Numbered from the stretch's first letter, positions 1-9,030 are shown. The stretch: 59,306 nt of DNA from Streptomyces zinciresistens K42 (GCF_000225525.1 NZ_AGBF01000028.1:1-59306); one strand, 5' to 3'. Numbers and translations are program-made. Notes: generated by a model from the sequence alone, not told the origin.

Positions 1-165
1 TCTCGGCTGCCGCGCGCGGGTTCGTGCCGTGCGGGGGGCCGGGCGGCGCCGTGGCAGGCGAAGGCCCGCCCGCCGCCCGCCGGCCCCGCGCTCCGCCGCC
101 GCGGCGCCCCGCAGCCGTACCGGGATTCCCGCCATGTCCCTCCCCCTCCCTCCCCTGTGCCCCCG

Positions 166-1068
166 TCATTCCCCCGTGAGCGACCCGAAGTCCGTGCCCG
201 AGCCGAGCAGCAGTCCGGCACCGAGCAGGAGCATCGTCGCCGGGACCATGAACGTGGTGATCATCAGCGTGGCCCTGGGCACCGCGCGGGCGGCCTTGCG
301 CCGGGCGTTCTGGGCGTCGGTGCGGCGCATGTCCTTGGCGAGGGCGACCAGGGTGTCGACGATCGGGGCGCCGAGTTCCTCGCCCTGCTGGAGGGCGGTG
401 ACGAACATGGCGACCTGTTCGGAGTCGTTGCGCCGGCGCAGTTCCGTGAACGCCTGGCGGCGGCTCATGCCGAGGTCCATCTGGCGCAGGGTGATGCGCA
501 GTTCGTCGGCCCAGGGGCCCTCGTACCGCTCGGCGACGCGGTCGAGCGCCTGGCGGAAGCCGAGGCCGGCGCTGACGACGACGGCCAGGACGTCCAGGAA
601 GTCCGGCAGGGTGCGCTCGATCTCGTCCTTCCTGATGCGGATCGCCGCCCAGATGCCGACCTCGGTCCAGAACGCGCCGAAGGCGAGGAGCAGCAGCGCC
701 ACCAGGAACTGGCCGCGCATCAGGAAGACCAGGAAGCCGGTCGCGCCCAGGAGGCCGTAGACGGCGCGGCGGGCGGCGTAGCGGTCGATGGTCAGGCCGC
801 CGGGGTTGCCCGCGAGGTCGATCCTGCGGCGGTAGCGGGCGACGAGCGCGGGGCCCATCAGGCGCAGGACCGCGGGGGCGTAGCGCATGCCCATGCGGTC
901 GACCAGCGAGTGGACGGCGCCGGTGCGGGTCGCGCCGACCTCCAGTGCCAGCGCGAGGTCGGCGGGCAGTCTGGTCTCCGCCCGGTACATGCGGATGCCG
1001 GCGAAGACGCCCGCCACGCTCAGCCCCATGGCCAGTGCGAGCAGCAGGCCCAGCGGTCCCGGTCCCAT
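166..1068 (-). CDS. tadC: TadC-like Flp pilus assembly membrane protein
   Basis: A 300-residue T2SS-F type inner-membrane protein of the Tad/Flp secretion platform. It begins with a hydrophobic segment (LGLLLALAMGLSVAGVF), has a central hydrophobic pair near residues 110-140, a soluble T2SSF domain with a GLGFRQALDRVAERY stretch, and a C-terminal membrane anchor ending in a Gly/Leu-rich helix. In the family it pairs with TadB to form the membrane base on which the TadA ATPase acts. It is last in a closely packed minus-strand operon, 36 bases after tadB. The start is the ATG at 1068. The TadB and TadC roles are assigned by order and size, so a swap of names is possible. Confidence 0.85.
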   Translation of the reverse strand: MGPGPLGLLLALAMGLSVAGVFAGIRMYRAETRLPADLALALEVGATRTGAVHSLVDRMGMRYAPAVLRLMGPALVARYRRRIDLAGNPGGLTIDRYAARRAVYGLLGATGFLVFLMRGQFLVALLLLAFGAFWTEVGIWAAIRIRKDEIERTLPDFLDVLAVVVSAGLGFRQALDRVAERYEGPWADELRITLRQMDLGMSRRQAFTELRRRNDSEQVAMFVTALQQGEELGAPIVDTLVALAKDMRRTDAQNARRKAARAVPRATLMITTFMVPATMLLLGAGLLLGSGTDFGSLTGE

Positions 1069-1104
1069 GTCGTCGCTCTCCCTTCCCCGGATGCTTCCGG
1101 CGGC

Positions 1105-2052
1105 TCAGACGTCGATCCGCGACATGCGGCGGATCAGGAAGAAGCCGACCGCGTACAGGCCGAACGCGATCAGTACCGCCGCCTGGCCGAGCGGTGAGCC
1201 GGTCATGCGGTCCAGGGCGCCGTCCTGGACGCCGTTCATCAGGAAGAGCGAGCCGACGCCGAGCACGGGCACGGCGTACGAGGTCATGCTGACCTGGGCG
1301 AGCTGGGTGCGGACCTCGCGCCGGGTCTCCTTGCGTTCCTCCAGCGTCTCGGTGAGGTTGCGCAGCGCGCTCACCACCTGGCCGCCGGCCCGGTGGGAGA
1401 GGACCAGCGTGGTGACGAGGACGACGAGTTCGCGTGAGGGGAGCCGTTCGGCGAGCTCGCCCAGGGCGTCGTCCATGGAGGCGCCGAGGGCGAGCTGGTG
1501 GGACACCTTGGCCAGTTCCTCGCCGGCGGGTGCCTCCAGTTCCTCGGCCGCGAGGCCGAGGGCGGTGCGCAGGGCGAGTCCGGCGTGGGCGGCGTTGGCG
1601 AGGATGCGGGCGAGTTCGGGGAGCTGGTTGATGAACCGCTCGATGCGCTTCTGGCGCTGCCAGTTGAGGAACTGCACGGCCGCCCACACGCCGAGCAGTC
1701 CGGCGATGGGGCCGAAGAAGGGGGCGAGCGCGGCCTGTCCGACGAGCCAGAGGCCCGCGACGGCCGCCAGCATCCAGACGAAGAACTCGCCCGGTGTGAT
1801 GTCCAGGCCGGTCGCCGTCAGCCGCAGTCCGAGCCGCCTGCCCAGGGCGGTGCGGCGCAGCCGGCGGTCGAGTCCGGCGAAGCGGCGCCGCCGGCCGCCG
1901 GGGCCGGTGAGCTGGCCGGTGGCGGCCAGCCGTTCGACCAGGGCCTGGCGCCGGGCCCGGCCGGCCGCGTAGGCGTGCACGCCGGCCACGGCCAGGACGC
2001 AGGTCAGCAGCGCGGTGCCGGTCGTGAGGGCGATACGGGTCTGGAGGTCCAT
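1105..2052 (-). CDS. tadB: TadB-like Flp pilus assembly membrane protein
   Basis: A 315-residue type II secretion F-domain protein. An N-terminal membrane helix (TALLTCVLAVAGVHAYAAG) is followed by a basic cytoplasmic stretch, a second hydrophobic region near residues 90-125 (WMLAAVAGLWLVGQAAL), a T2SSF domain, and C-terminal helices (VLIAFGLYAVGFFLI). It lies 10 bases downstream of tadA, which is the usual tadA-tadB-tadC order. It probably forms the inner-membrane platform with TadC. The start is ATG at 2052. Confidence 0.87.
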   Translation of the reverse strand: MDLQTRIALTTGTALLTCVLAVAGVHAYAAGRARRQALVERLAATGQLTGPGGRRRRFAGLDRRLRRTALGRRLGLRLTATGLDITPGEFFVWMLAAVAGLWLVGQAALAPFFGPIAGLLGVWAAVQFLNWQRQKRIERFINQLPELARILANAAHAGLALRTALGLAAEELEAPAGEELAKVSHQLALGASMDDALGELAERLPSRELVVLVTTLVLSHRAGGQVVSALRNLTETLEERKETRREVRTQLAQVSMTSYAVPVLGVGSLFLMNGVQDGALDRMTGSPLGQAAVLIAFGLYAVGFFLIRRMSRIDV

Positions 2053-2062
2053 GGGCGGGGTC

Positions 2063-3400
2063 CTACCTGGCTTCTCGGGCGGCGAGTTCGAGCGGGGAGG
2101 AGGCGACGCCGAACGCCTGCGGGACCGGCTGGCCCGCCATGTAGAGGCGTTCGGCGGTGCGGCGGGGCAGCGGGTGGTGCAGGAAGGTGCCGTGGACGCG
2201 GCCGTCCGCCGTCATGGGCCGGGCGTCGAAGCGGGCGACGGTCACCAGGCGGTAGGGCTCGGCGCCGTGGCTGTCGAGGACGGCGATCTCGGTGACGCGG
2301 CGGGCGCCGTCCGGGAAGCGGGTCAGCTGGACGAGGACGTCCACCGCGCTGTTGATCTGGTCGTGCAGCGCCTCGAAGGGGACGGTGACGTCGGACATGG
2401 ACGCGAGGGTCTTCAGCCGCATCAGGGCGTCCTCGGCGCTGCTGGCGTGCACGGTGGCCAGGGAGCCGTCGTGGCCGGTCGACATGGCCTGGAGCATGTC
2501 GAGGGACTCGCCGCCGCGGACCTCGCCGACGACGATGCGGTCGGGGCGCATCCGCAGGGAGTTGCGGACCAGGTCGCGGATGGTGATACGGCCCTTGCCC
2601 TCGACGTTCGGGGGGCGGGACTCCAGCCGGATCACGTGCCCCTGCTGGAGCTGGAGTTCGGCGGAGTCCTCGATGGTGATGATGCGCTCGGTCTCGGGGA
2701 TGAGGCCGGACAGGGCGTTGAGCAGGGTCGTCTTCCCGGTGCCGGTGGCGCCCGAGACGATGATGTTGGACTTCGCCTGCACGAGTCCGGCCAGCAGGTA
2801 CACCATGGGCTCGTCCAGGGAGCCGAGGCCGGTCATCTCGTGCAGGGTGAAGGAGCGCGGGAAGCGGCGGATCGTGAGGGTGGCGCCGGTCAGGGACAGC
2901 GGCGGGATGATGACGTTGACGCGCTCGCCGGAGGGCAGCCGGGCGTCCACCATGGGGTTGGACTCGTCGACGCGCCGGTTCACGGTGGAGACGATGCGCT
3001 CGATGGTCTGCATCAGCTGGTCGTGGGAGGGGAAGCGCAGCGGCAACTGCTCGACGCGGCCGCCCCGTTCGACGAAGATCGCGTCGGGGCCGTTCACCAT
3101 GATCTCGGTGATGGACGGGTCCTCCAGGAGCGGTTCCAGGATGCCGAGGCCGAGTGCCTCGTCGACGACGCGGCGGATCAGCTGGGCGCGCTCGGCGGTC
3201 GAGAGCACGGGCCCCTCGCGGCTGATGATGTGCCCGAGGACGCGTTCCAGGCGGGCCCGGCGCTCGGCCGCGGCCAGCGAGCTCATCTCCGCGAGGTCGA
3301 TCTCCTGGAGGAGCTTGGCCCGGTAGGAGGAGACCAGGTGGCCCTCCTCGCCCCTCCCGCCGTTGTCCTCGGGGGTGTTGATGCGTGACCTCAGGCTCAT
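2063..3400 (-). CDS. tadA: TadA/CpaF secretion ATPase
   Basis: A 445-residue secretion ATPase of the type II/IV superfamily that powers Flp pilus assembly from the cytoplasmic side. An N-terminal helical domain precedes the ATPase core. The core has a clear Walker A motif (GATGTGKTTLLNAL), an Asp-box-like ITIEDSAELQ, and a Walker B and His-box region around RPDRIVVGEVRGGE and the TGHDGSLATVHA segment. The ATG start overlaps the stop of the preceding tadE gene (ATGA), indicating translational coupling. The length matches CpaF/TadA proteins. Confidence 0.95.
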   Translation of the reverse strand: MSLRSRINTPEDNGGRGEEGHLVSSYRAKLLQEIDLAEMSSLAAAERRARLERVLGHIISREGPVLSTAERAQLIRRVVDEALGLGILEPLLEDPSITEIMVNGPDAIFVERGGRVEQLPLRFPSHDQLMQTIERIVSTVNRRVDESNPMVDARLPSGERVNVIIPPLSLTGATLTIRRFPRSFTLHEMTGLGSLDEPMVYLLAGLVQAKSNIIVSGATGTGKTTLLNALSGLIPETERIITIEDSAELQLQQGHVIRLESRPPNVEGKGRITIRDLVRNSLRMRPDRIVVGEVRGGESLDMLQAMSTGHDGSLATVHASSAEDALMRLKTLASMSDVTVPFEALHDQINSAVDVLVQLTRFPDGARRVTEIAVLDSHGAEPYRLVTVARFDARPMTADGRVHGTFLHHPLPRRTAERLYMAGQPVPQAFGVASSPLELAAREAR

Positions 3401-3771
3401 GGGGTTCCTCGTTCGGCGCCGGTGCGGTCGAGCGGCATGGTGGCGGTCTTCTCGGCGGGGTCGAACTGCCAGCCGGGGACGACGGAGGGGATCCGCACGA
3501 CGGCGGTGACGGTCACCTCGTCGCCTCCCCCGCCGGCGCCGCAGGTGACGGTGAGCCAGTCGCTGACGGCGTTCGAGCAGGCCGCCTGCGCGCTCTGCTC
3601 CAGCGAGGCGGCGCGGGCGCCCGCGCGGGCCGCCGTGCCGGCCTGCTGGGCGGCGTAGGCGATGAGCCCGACCTGGATCCCGGCCAGCGCGACGAGGAGC
3701 AGGACCGGGACGAACCCGAGGTATTCGAGGGCGACCTGGCCGCGGTCGCGGGCCTTCCTGGCGTACGGCAT
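3397..3771 (-). CDS. TadE-family pseudopilin-like protein 1
   Basis: A 124-residue protein with a short basic N-terminus, then GQVALEYLGFVPVLLLVALAGIQ: the Gly-Gln-(hydrophobic)-Glu signature and single hydrophobic helix typical of TadE-like proteins. The soluble C-terminal part has a conserved Cys pair (AAC, TVTC). Such proteins are minor pseudopilins or anchors in Tad systems. The ATG at 3771 was chosen because it places the TadE motif at the N-terminus and sits one base after the previous stop. Upstream in-frame sequence is the shadow of the neighbouring gene. Confidence 0.85.
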   Translation of the reverse strand: MPYARKARDRGQVALEYLGFVPVLLLVALAGIQVGLIAYAAQQAGTAARAGARAASLEQSAQAACSNAVSDWLTVTCGAGGGGDEVTVTAVVRIPSVVPGWQFDPAEKTATMPLDRTGAERGTP

Positions 3772-3772
3772 C

Positions 3773-4147
3773 TCAGTCCTTCTCCTCCTCGACCGCGCCG
3801 GCGCGCCCGCGGACGTCCAGGGGGAAGCCGATCGCGCCGGGGAAGAGGACGGGGACCCGGAGGGTGACCTCGGCGGTGACGAGGCCGCCCCGGGCGCCGC
3901 AGTCGACACCGCCGCTCCAGGCGTCGGGGAGTTCGTCCAGTGCGGCCTGCCGGCACGCCCCCTCCCGCTCTCCGGGCGACGCCACCGCGCCGGCCCGCGC
4001 CGCCTCGTCCGCAGCATTCCCCGCGAGCGTGAAGGTGTACCCCACGAGCACGCACTGCCACAGCAGGACCAGGGTGACGACGATCAGGGGCAGCATGCCC
4101 AGGAACTCGACCGCCACCTGGCCGCCGTCCCCCCGCCGCCGCCTCAC
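3773..4147 (-). CDS. TadE-family pseudopilin-like protein 2
   Basis: A 124-residue TadE-like protein: basic start, then GQVAVEFLGMLPLIVVTLVLLW, the same Gly-Gln-Val-Ala-x-Glu motif and helix as the following gene. It also shares a Cys pair (GACRQ and GVDCG) and the closing beta-rich pattern (AEVTLRVPVLFP). The two are probably tandem paralogues that work together, as TadE/TadF do. The GTG start at 4147 overlaps the stop of the CpaE-like gene (GTGA), so the start is supported by coupling rather than by an ATG. Confidence 0.82.
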   Translation of the reverse strand: MRRRRGDGGQVAVEFLGMLPLIVVTLVLLWQCVLVGYTFTLAGNAADEAARAGAVASPGEREGACRQAALDELPDAWSGGVDCGARGGLVTAEVTLRVPVLFPGAIGFPLDVRGRAGAVEEEKD

Positions 4148-5406
4148 CGCCCGAGCTCCTTGCGCCTGCGGAAGGTCGGTGCCGCCCGCTCGGCGCCGCG
4201 GTGCCGCGCGCTCCGGGGGCGTGCGGCCTGCTCGGTGCCCTTGACCAGGCCCAGTTCCCCGGCGAGCGCCCACAGTGCCTGCTTGACGGTGGACTTGTGG
4301 TCGAGTTCGTGCACGCGGCCCGCGTCGACGGCGCCCTGGAGCTCCTTGAAGTGGGCGGGGACCGTGGTGGCGGCGACCGCGGTGCCGGTGATGCGCTGGA
4401 TCAGGGCGGGCTGGATCTCGGTGGCGCGGGTGTGGCGGTTGACGACGACGGTGGTCTCCTCCGCCTTGCGGATCTGGAGGCGGTCCCACATCCGTACGGT
4501 CCGCTTGGCGCCGCGCACGGCGACGACGTCGGGGGTGGTGACGAGCAGCGCGGTGTCGGCGGACTCGATGGCGGCGGCGCCCGCGCCGGTGAGCTGGGCG
4601 CCGCAGTCGATGACGACGACCTCGTAGCGGGCGCGCAGGGCGGCGACGATGTGCCGGGCGGCCCGGTCGGTGACGTCCTCGCCGCGCTCGCCGTCGCCGG
4701 GGGCGAGCAGCAGGGCGAGCCCGCTGTCGTGGCGGAAGACGGCGTCGGCGAGGACGCGGGGGGTGATGTCGCTGATGGCGGCGAGGTCGGCCACCGAGCG
4801 GCGGAACTGGATGTCGAGGTAGGAGGCGATGTCCCCGGTCTGGAGGTCCATGTCGAGCAGGGCGGTCGCGCGGCCGGACGCCTGCGCGGCGAGGGCGAGT
4901 TGGACGGCGGTGAGGCTGGTGCCCACCCCGCCCTTGGCGCCGCTGACCGTCACCACGGTGCCGCCTGCGCCGTGGAACACGTCGGCCCCGGCGCCCAGAT
5001 GGCGCCGTACGCCCACCGACCACTGGGCCACGGCGTGGACCCGGCTGGCCAGTTCCTCGTAGTGCAGGGGCAGTCCGACCAGGCCCCGGGCGCCGTAGTC
5101 CATGGCGGCCTGGAACAGGCCCGGTCCGGCGTCGGAGGTGACGAGGATGACGCCGACGGCCGGGAAGCGCAGGGCGACGTCCCGGATGAGTTCCAGGGCC
5201 GGTACGGGGCCGATGCGCTCGTGGACGACGACGACCTCGGGCAGTTCGTCGATGGACTCGGCGGCGAGCCGGGCGAGGGTGTCGACCAGCTGGGTGGAGT
5301 CGGTGACGGGGGTGACCGGCTCGGCGTCGGGGAGCTGGCTGAGCAGGTTCGTGAGGGTACGGACCGCGTCCGCGTCGCCGACGGCCGGGAGGATCCTCGT
5401 GGGCAT
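4144..5406 (-). CDS. cpaE: CpaE/TadZ-like pilus assembly ATPase
   Basis: A 420-residue protein with an N-terminal receiver-like domain (about 1-130) and a C-terminal ParA/MinD-type ATPase. The deviant Walker A is visible (VSGAKGGVGTSLTAVQLAL), with the ALLDMDLQTGD and VVVIDCGAQLTGAG elements. CpaE/TadZ proteins place Tad machines in the cell. It is the third gene of the operon, 9 bases downstream of the CpaB/SAF gene, and overlaps the first tadE gene. The start is ATG at 5406. Confidence 0.88.
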   Translation of the reverse strand: MPTRILPAVGDADAVRTLTNLLSQLPDAEPVTPVTDSTQLVDTLARLAAESIDELPEVVVVHERIGPVPALELIRDVALRFPAVGVILVTSDAGPGLFQAAMDYGARGLVGLPLHYEELASRVHAVAQWSVGVRRHLGAGADVFHGAGGTVVTVSGAKGGVGTSLTAVQLALAAQASGRATALLDMDLQTGDIASYLDIQFRRSVADLAAISDITPRVLADAVFRHDSGLALLLAPGDGERGEDVTDRAARHIVAALRARYEVVVIDCGAQLTGAGAAAIESADTALLVTTPDVVAVRGAKRTVRMWDRLQIRKAEETTVVVNRHTRATEIQPALIQRITGTAVAATTVPAHFKELQGAVDAGRVHELDHKSTVKQALWALAGELGLVKGTEQAARPRSARHRGAERAAPTFRRRKELGR

Positions 5407-5415
5407 GGGGGCCTC

Positions 5416-6123
5416 TCACTTGTCCTTGGCGAGTTCGTAGGTGCGGTCCGCGGGGGCGGTGTCGGAGGTGCCGCCCGGGGCCACCAGGGCGAGCCGGACC
5501 TCGTCGGCGAAGGACTCGGCGTAGGTGATGCGCTGGGCGTCGGCGGTCCGCAGCGCGAAGGTGATCGGGACGGCCTCGGTGGGCCGGCGCGCGCGGTCCG
5601 TGCGGTCGGGTTCGAGGGAGGTGAGCCGGCCGACGTCGATGACGCGGGCGTTCGCCACGATGAGCCGGGACTGGTCGGCGGCGCCCTGGCGCTGTCCCGG
5701 GAAGGTGGCGTAGACGTTCACCCTGGAGCCCGGGGTGATCTTGCCGGCGACTCCGGTGGCCGCGTCGATCATGATGGCGAGTTCCTGCTCGTCGGCCTTG
5801 AGGGCGGGCTGGTCGACGACCATGTCCTTCTGGAGCAGGGAGCCGGCCCGCAGACCGGTGACGGCGATCTTGCCGCGGATCTCGGCGAGGTCGGTGACGG
5901 CGGTGCGCGAGAGCCATCGCTCCGGCATCCGGATCTTCTCGAACTGGTCGGCGTTCAGCGGGGTGTAGGGAGCCACGTCGCCCTTGAGCCGGTAGGCGGA
6001 GACCTCCGGGCCGACCTTGGACTTCACGTCGTTGATGACGGACAGCACGCCGGCGAAGGCACCGAGGGCGCACAGGACCGACAGGAGCAGGAGTATCACG
6101 CCGCGGCGCTGACGGGAGTTCAT
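5416..6123 (-). CDS. cpaB: CpaB/RcpC-type SAF-domain pilus assembly protein
   Basis: A 235-residue exported or membrane-anchored protein. The N-terminal hydrophobic segment (GVILLLLSVLCALGAFAGVL) is followed by an SAF domain (TDLAEIRGKIAVTGLRAGSLL) and the RcpC/CpaB part with GKITPGSRVNVYATF. Family members act around the secretion channel of Tad systems. It is shorter than Gram-negative CpaB, as expected in a Gram-positive without an outer-membrane secretin. The start is ATG at 6123. Confidence 0.85.
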   Translation of the reverse strand: MNSRQRRGVILLLLSVLCALGAFAGVLSVINDVKSKVGPEVSAYRLKGDVAPYTPLNADQFEKIRMPERWLSRTAVTDLAEIRGKIAVTGLRAGSLLQKDMVVDQPALKADEQELAIMIDAATGVAGKITPGSRVNVYATFPGQRQGAADQSRLIVANARVIDVGRLTSLEPDRTDRARRPTEAVPITFALRTADAQRITYAESFADEVRLALVAPGGTSDTAPADRTYELAKDK

Positions 6124-6181
6124 GAACCGTGCAACCTCATTGGGGGAATCGGTCGGGGGCGGTGGGGTCGTACGGGTCCGG

Positions 6182-7024
6182 TCAGCCTGCGCGGGCCGGC
6201 TGCTCGTGGGCGGGCGGGGTGGCGGAGCAGAAGACGCAGCGGTCGCCGATGACGTCGATGCCGCACCAGTGGCAGACGCCGCGCCGTACGGAGGTGACGA
6301 GTTGGTGGAGCACCGGCAGGTCGGGCAGGTAGGCGCAGAACTCGATCAGCCTGGGCGTGCCCCACCAGCGGGCGGACTCGGCGGGCAGGGCGACCTCGCG
6401 CAGCCCCTGGGCGTTCCAGGACGGGGCCAGGGTGGCGGTGACCCAGTCGGACTGCAACTGCCCCTGGGCGACCAGCATCGAGGTGCCGAACTCGGGGCCG
6501 GGGAGGGTGACCTGCGGGGTGATGCGGGCGAGGTGCGGTGCCGGGTGGGCGAGCACCCCGAACTGGCTGCCGGGCATCCAGGACTTGGCGTGCGACTTGA
6601 GGTCGACGGGGACGCGGTCGAGGCGGGCGACGGAGCCGAGGAGCGCTCCGGCGTGCAGGTAGTGGGTGAGCAGCCGGCCGGCCGAGGCGAGGACGCCGGG
6701 GCCGAGGTCGCAGGAGGCCAGCTGGCGCAGCTGGCGGGCGAGGACGGCGAGGGCGAGCGGCGGCAGGTCCGGGCGGAAGAGGGCGATGCGGTCGCTCTCC
6801 AGCAGTGAGCGCACGGTGTGCAGCCGTTGCAGGACGGCCGGGGAGACCGACCGGGAGCAGACCACGACGAGGTGTCCGTGCTGCTCGACGATCTGCTGGA
6901 GGTCCTCCAGCGAGGCGTCCAGCGGCTCGCGTTCGAGGTCCTGGAGCACGACGGCGGGCACGGTCCGCTCGTCCTGCGCGGGCAGCGCCATGTCGGCACT
7001 GGTGACCGCAACGGCAGTTGACAC
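6182..7024 (-). CDS. Tad-operon protein with C-terminal zinc ribbon
   Basis: A 280-residue protein that I cannot assign to a named family. The N-terminal half resembles an alpha/beta fold (VLQDLEREPLDASLEDL, then HLVVVCSRSVSPAVLQRL). The C-terminus has two Cys pairs, CHWC and CVFC, which look like a zinc ribbon. The GTG at 7024 is preferred over the ATG at 7093 because a GGGGAG sequence lies a few bases upstream of it. It is the first gene of the Tad operon, 58 bases before cpaB, so a regulatory or assembly role in the pilus system is inferred only from position. Confidence 0.7.
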   Translation of the reverse strand: MSTAVAVTSADMALPAQDERTVPAVVLQDLEREPLDASLEDLQQIVEQHGHLVVVCSRSVSPAVLQRLHTVRSLLESDRIALFRPDLPPLALAVLARQLRQLASCDLGPGVLASAGRLLTHYLHAGALLGSVARLDRVPVDLKSHAKSWMPGSQFGVLAHPAPHLARITPQVTLPGPEFGTSMLVAQGQLQSDWVTATLAPSWNAQGLREVALPAESARWWGTPRLIEFCAYLPDLPVLHQLVTSVRRGVCHWCGIDVIGDRCVFCSATPPAHEQPARAG

Positions 7025-7231
7025 GCGTCGCTCCCCGTTTCCCGCCCGGTCCGGTGCTCCGGCGTTGCTCCGGTGCGCCGGAATTGACTTCATTGCGTGA
7101 CTGTCTCAGCACTGTATCCACGGCGCGATGACCGGAGAACAGCGTTTCTGTAGCCGGGAAATAACTCTCGACGCACAACTCACTCCAAATCGGGGCAGGT
7201 TGCGCGCACCGATTCTCCACGGACCGATCCC

Positions 7232-7257
7232 TTGACACCTGGATTGGTCTGGACCAA
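7232..7257 (+). promoter_or_regulatory. Chitinase promoter with DasR-like operator
   Basis: A TTGACA hexamer at 7232-7237 is followed by TTGGTC-TG-GACCAA at 7244-7257, an imperfect palindrome. With flanks it matches most of the dre consensus (TGGTCTAGACCA core) bound by the GlcNAc-responsive regulator DasR in Streptomyces. The site overlaps the expected spacer and -10 region. It ends only 9 bases before the chitinase ATG, so the transcript would be leaderless or nearly so. Repressor identity is inferred from the consensus. Confidence 0.7.
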
Positions 7258-7266
7258 CTTGTTGGC

Positions 7267-8973
7267 ATGTCCATAAGCAGAGCGCACAGACGCTTCGCAC
7301 GGCCGGCCCGCCTCCTCGCGGCAGCCGTGGCCTCCGCCCTCTCCCTGACCTTCCTCGGCGCCGGCCAGGCGTCCGCGGCCGACGTCAACAACGCCAGGAA
7401 CGCCGGATTCGAGTCCGGCCTGAGCAACTGGACCTGTTCCGCGAACAGCGGCACGACCGTCTCCTCACCGGTGCGCGCCGGCGCGGCCGCGCTGAAGGGG
7501 ACGCCGGCCGGCCAGGACAACGCCCGCTGCTCCCAGACCGTGGCCGTGCGTCCCTCCTCGACGTACTCGCTCAGCGCCTGGGTGCAGGGCGGCTACACCT
7601 ACCTCGGCGTCACGGGCACCGGTACCACCGACGTCTCCACCTGGACACCGGACTCGGCGTCCTGGAAGCAGCTGTCCACCACCTTCACCACGGGCGCCTC
7701 GACCACCTCGGTCACGGTGTACACGCAGGGCTGGTACGGGCAGGCGGCCTACTTCGCGGACGACGTCTCCGTGTTCGGCCCCGACGGCGGCGGGGGCACC
7801 GACCCCGGCCCGACCGTCCCCGCTGCCCCCGCCGGGCTCAGGGTGTCGGGCACGACCTCGTCGTCCGTCTCGCTGGCCTGGAACGCCGTCTCGGGCGCGA
7901 CCGGCTACAACGTCTACCGCAGCGGCACCAAGGTGACCGCGGTGAGCGGCACCTCCGCGACGGTGACCGGCCTGTCCGCCGCCACCTCGTACCCGTTCCA
8001 GGTGACCGCGACCAACGCGGCCGGCGAGTCGCCGAAGTCCGCGACGGTGACGGGGACGACGAACACCACGACGGGCCCCGGCCCCGCGCTGCCCAAGCAC
8101 GCGGTGACCGGCTACTGGCAGAACTTCAACAACGGCGCCGCCGTGCAGAAGCTCGCCGACGTGCAGTCCCAGTACGACATCATCGCCGTGGCCTTCGCGG
8201 ACGCGACCGGCACGCCGGGCGCGGTCACCTTCAACCTGGACTCCGCCGGCCTCAACGGCTACACCGTCGACCAGTTCAAGGCGGACATCCGCGCCAAGCA
8301 GGCCGCGGGCAAGAAGGTCGTCGTCTCCGTGGGCGGCGAGCGCGGCACCGTCGCGGTCAACGACGCGGCGTCGGCGGCGAACTTCGCGAACTCGGTGTAC
8401 GCGCTGATGCAGTCCTACGGCTTCGACGGCGTCGACATCGACCTGGAGAACGGCCTCAACGCCACCTACATGACGCAGGCCCTGCGCTCGCTCTCCGGCA
8501 AGGCCGGCTCGTCGCTGATCATCACGATGGCGCCGCAGACCATCGACATGCAGTCGACGTCGAACTCCTACTTCCAGACGGCGCTGAACATCAAGGACAT
8601 CCTCACCGTCGTCAACATGCAGTACTACAACAGCGGTTCGATGCTGGGCTGCGACGGGAAGGTCTACAGCCAGGGCTCGGTGGACTTCCTGACCGCGCTG
8701 GCCTGCATCCAGCTGGAAGGCGGCCTGGCACCGTCCCAGGTGGGCCTCGGCCTGCCTGCCTCGCCCCGCGGGGCGGGCAGCGGCTACGTGTCGCCGACGA
8801 TCGTGAACAACGCGCTCGCCTGCCTCACCAAGGGCACGAACTGCGGTTCGTTCAAGCCGTCCAGGACCTATCCCGACCTGCGGGGCGCGATGACCTGGTC
8901 GACGAACTGGGACGCGACCGCGGGCAACGCCTGGTCCAACGCCGTGGGCCCGTACGTGCACGCGCTGTCGTAG
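7267..8973 (+). CDS. chiA: Secreted GH18 chitinase with CBM and FnIII domains
   Basis: A 568-residue extracellular endochitinase. Order of parts: Sec signal peptide (about 1-37, ending QASA), carbohydrate-binding beta-sandwich module (about 38-175, NNARNAGFESGLSNW), Gly/Pro linker, fibronectin type III domain (about 181-267), and GH18 catalytic domain (about 272-568). The catalytic motif DGVDIDLE spans residues 387-394, with Glu394 as the acid/base. Size and architecture fit Streptomyces ChiA; the symbol rests on that plus remembered gene order. A DasR-like operator lies directly upstream and a strong hairpin terminator follows. Confidence 0.93.
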   Translation: MSISRAHRRFARPARLLAAAVASALSLTFLGAGQASAADVNNARNAGFESGLSNWTCSANSGTTVSSPVRAGAAALKGTPAGQDNARCSQTVAVRPSSTYSLSAWVQGGYTYLGVTGTGTTDVSTWTPDSASWKQLSTTFTTGASTTSVTVYTQGWYGQAAYFADDVSVFGPDGGGGTDPGPTVPAAPAGLRVSGTTSSSVSLAWNAVSGATGYNVYRSGTKVTAVSGTSATVTGLSAATSYPFQVTATNAAGESPKSATVTGTTNTTTGPGPALPKHAVTGYWQNFNNGAAVQKLADVQSQYDIIAVAFADATGTPGAVTFNLDSAGLNGYTVDQFKADIRAKQAAGKKVVVSVGGERGTVAVNDAASAANFANSVYALMQSYGFDGVDIDLENGLNATYMTQALRSLSGKAGSSLIITMAPQTIDMQSTSNSYFQTALNIKDILTVVNMQYYNSGSMLGCDGKVYSQGSVDFLTALACIQLEGGLAPSQVGLGLPASPRGAGSGYVSPTIVNNALACLTKGTNCGSFKPSRTYPDLRGAMTWSTNWDATAGNAWSNAVGPYVHALS

Positions 8974-8987
8974 CCGGCGCCGTGCCC

Positions 8988-9030
8988 GCCGGCGGGGTGA
9001 GGGGTGGCTCGGACCCCTCACCCCGCCGGC
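8988..9030. terminator. 18-bp perfect hairpin, bidirectional terminator
   Basis: Arms 8988-9005 and 9013-9030 are perfectly complementary over 18 bp, with a 7-base loop (GGCTCGG). The hairpin starts 15 bases after the chitinase stop. The next large gene, the Nramp transporter, converges from the other side, so the structure can serve both. Confidence 0.85.

Noticed and set aside
157..6252. Long plus-strand Glu/Asp/Gly-rich frames opposite the Tad genes
   Set aside because: Typical shadows of high-GC genes. Their sequences have no motif, while the minus strand encodes well-recognised Tad proteins.
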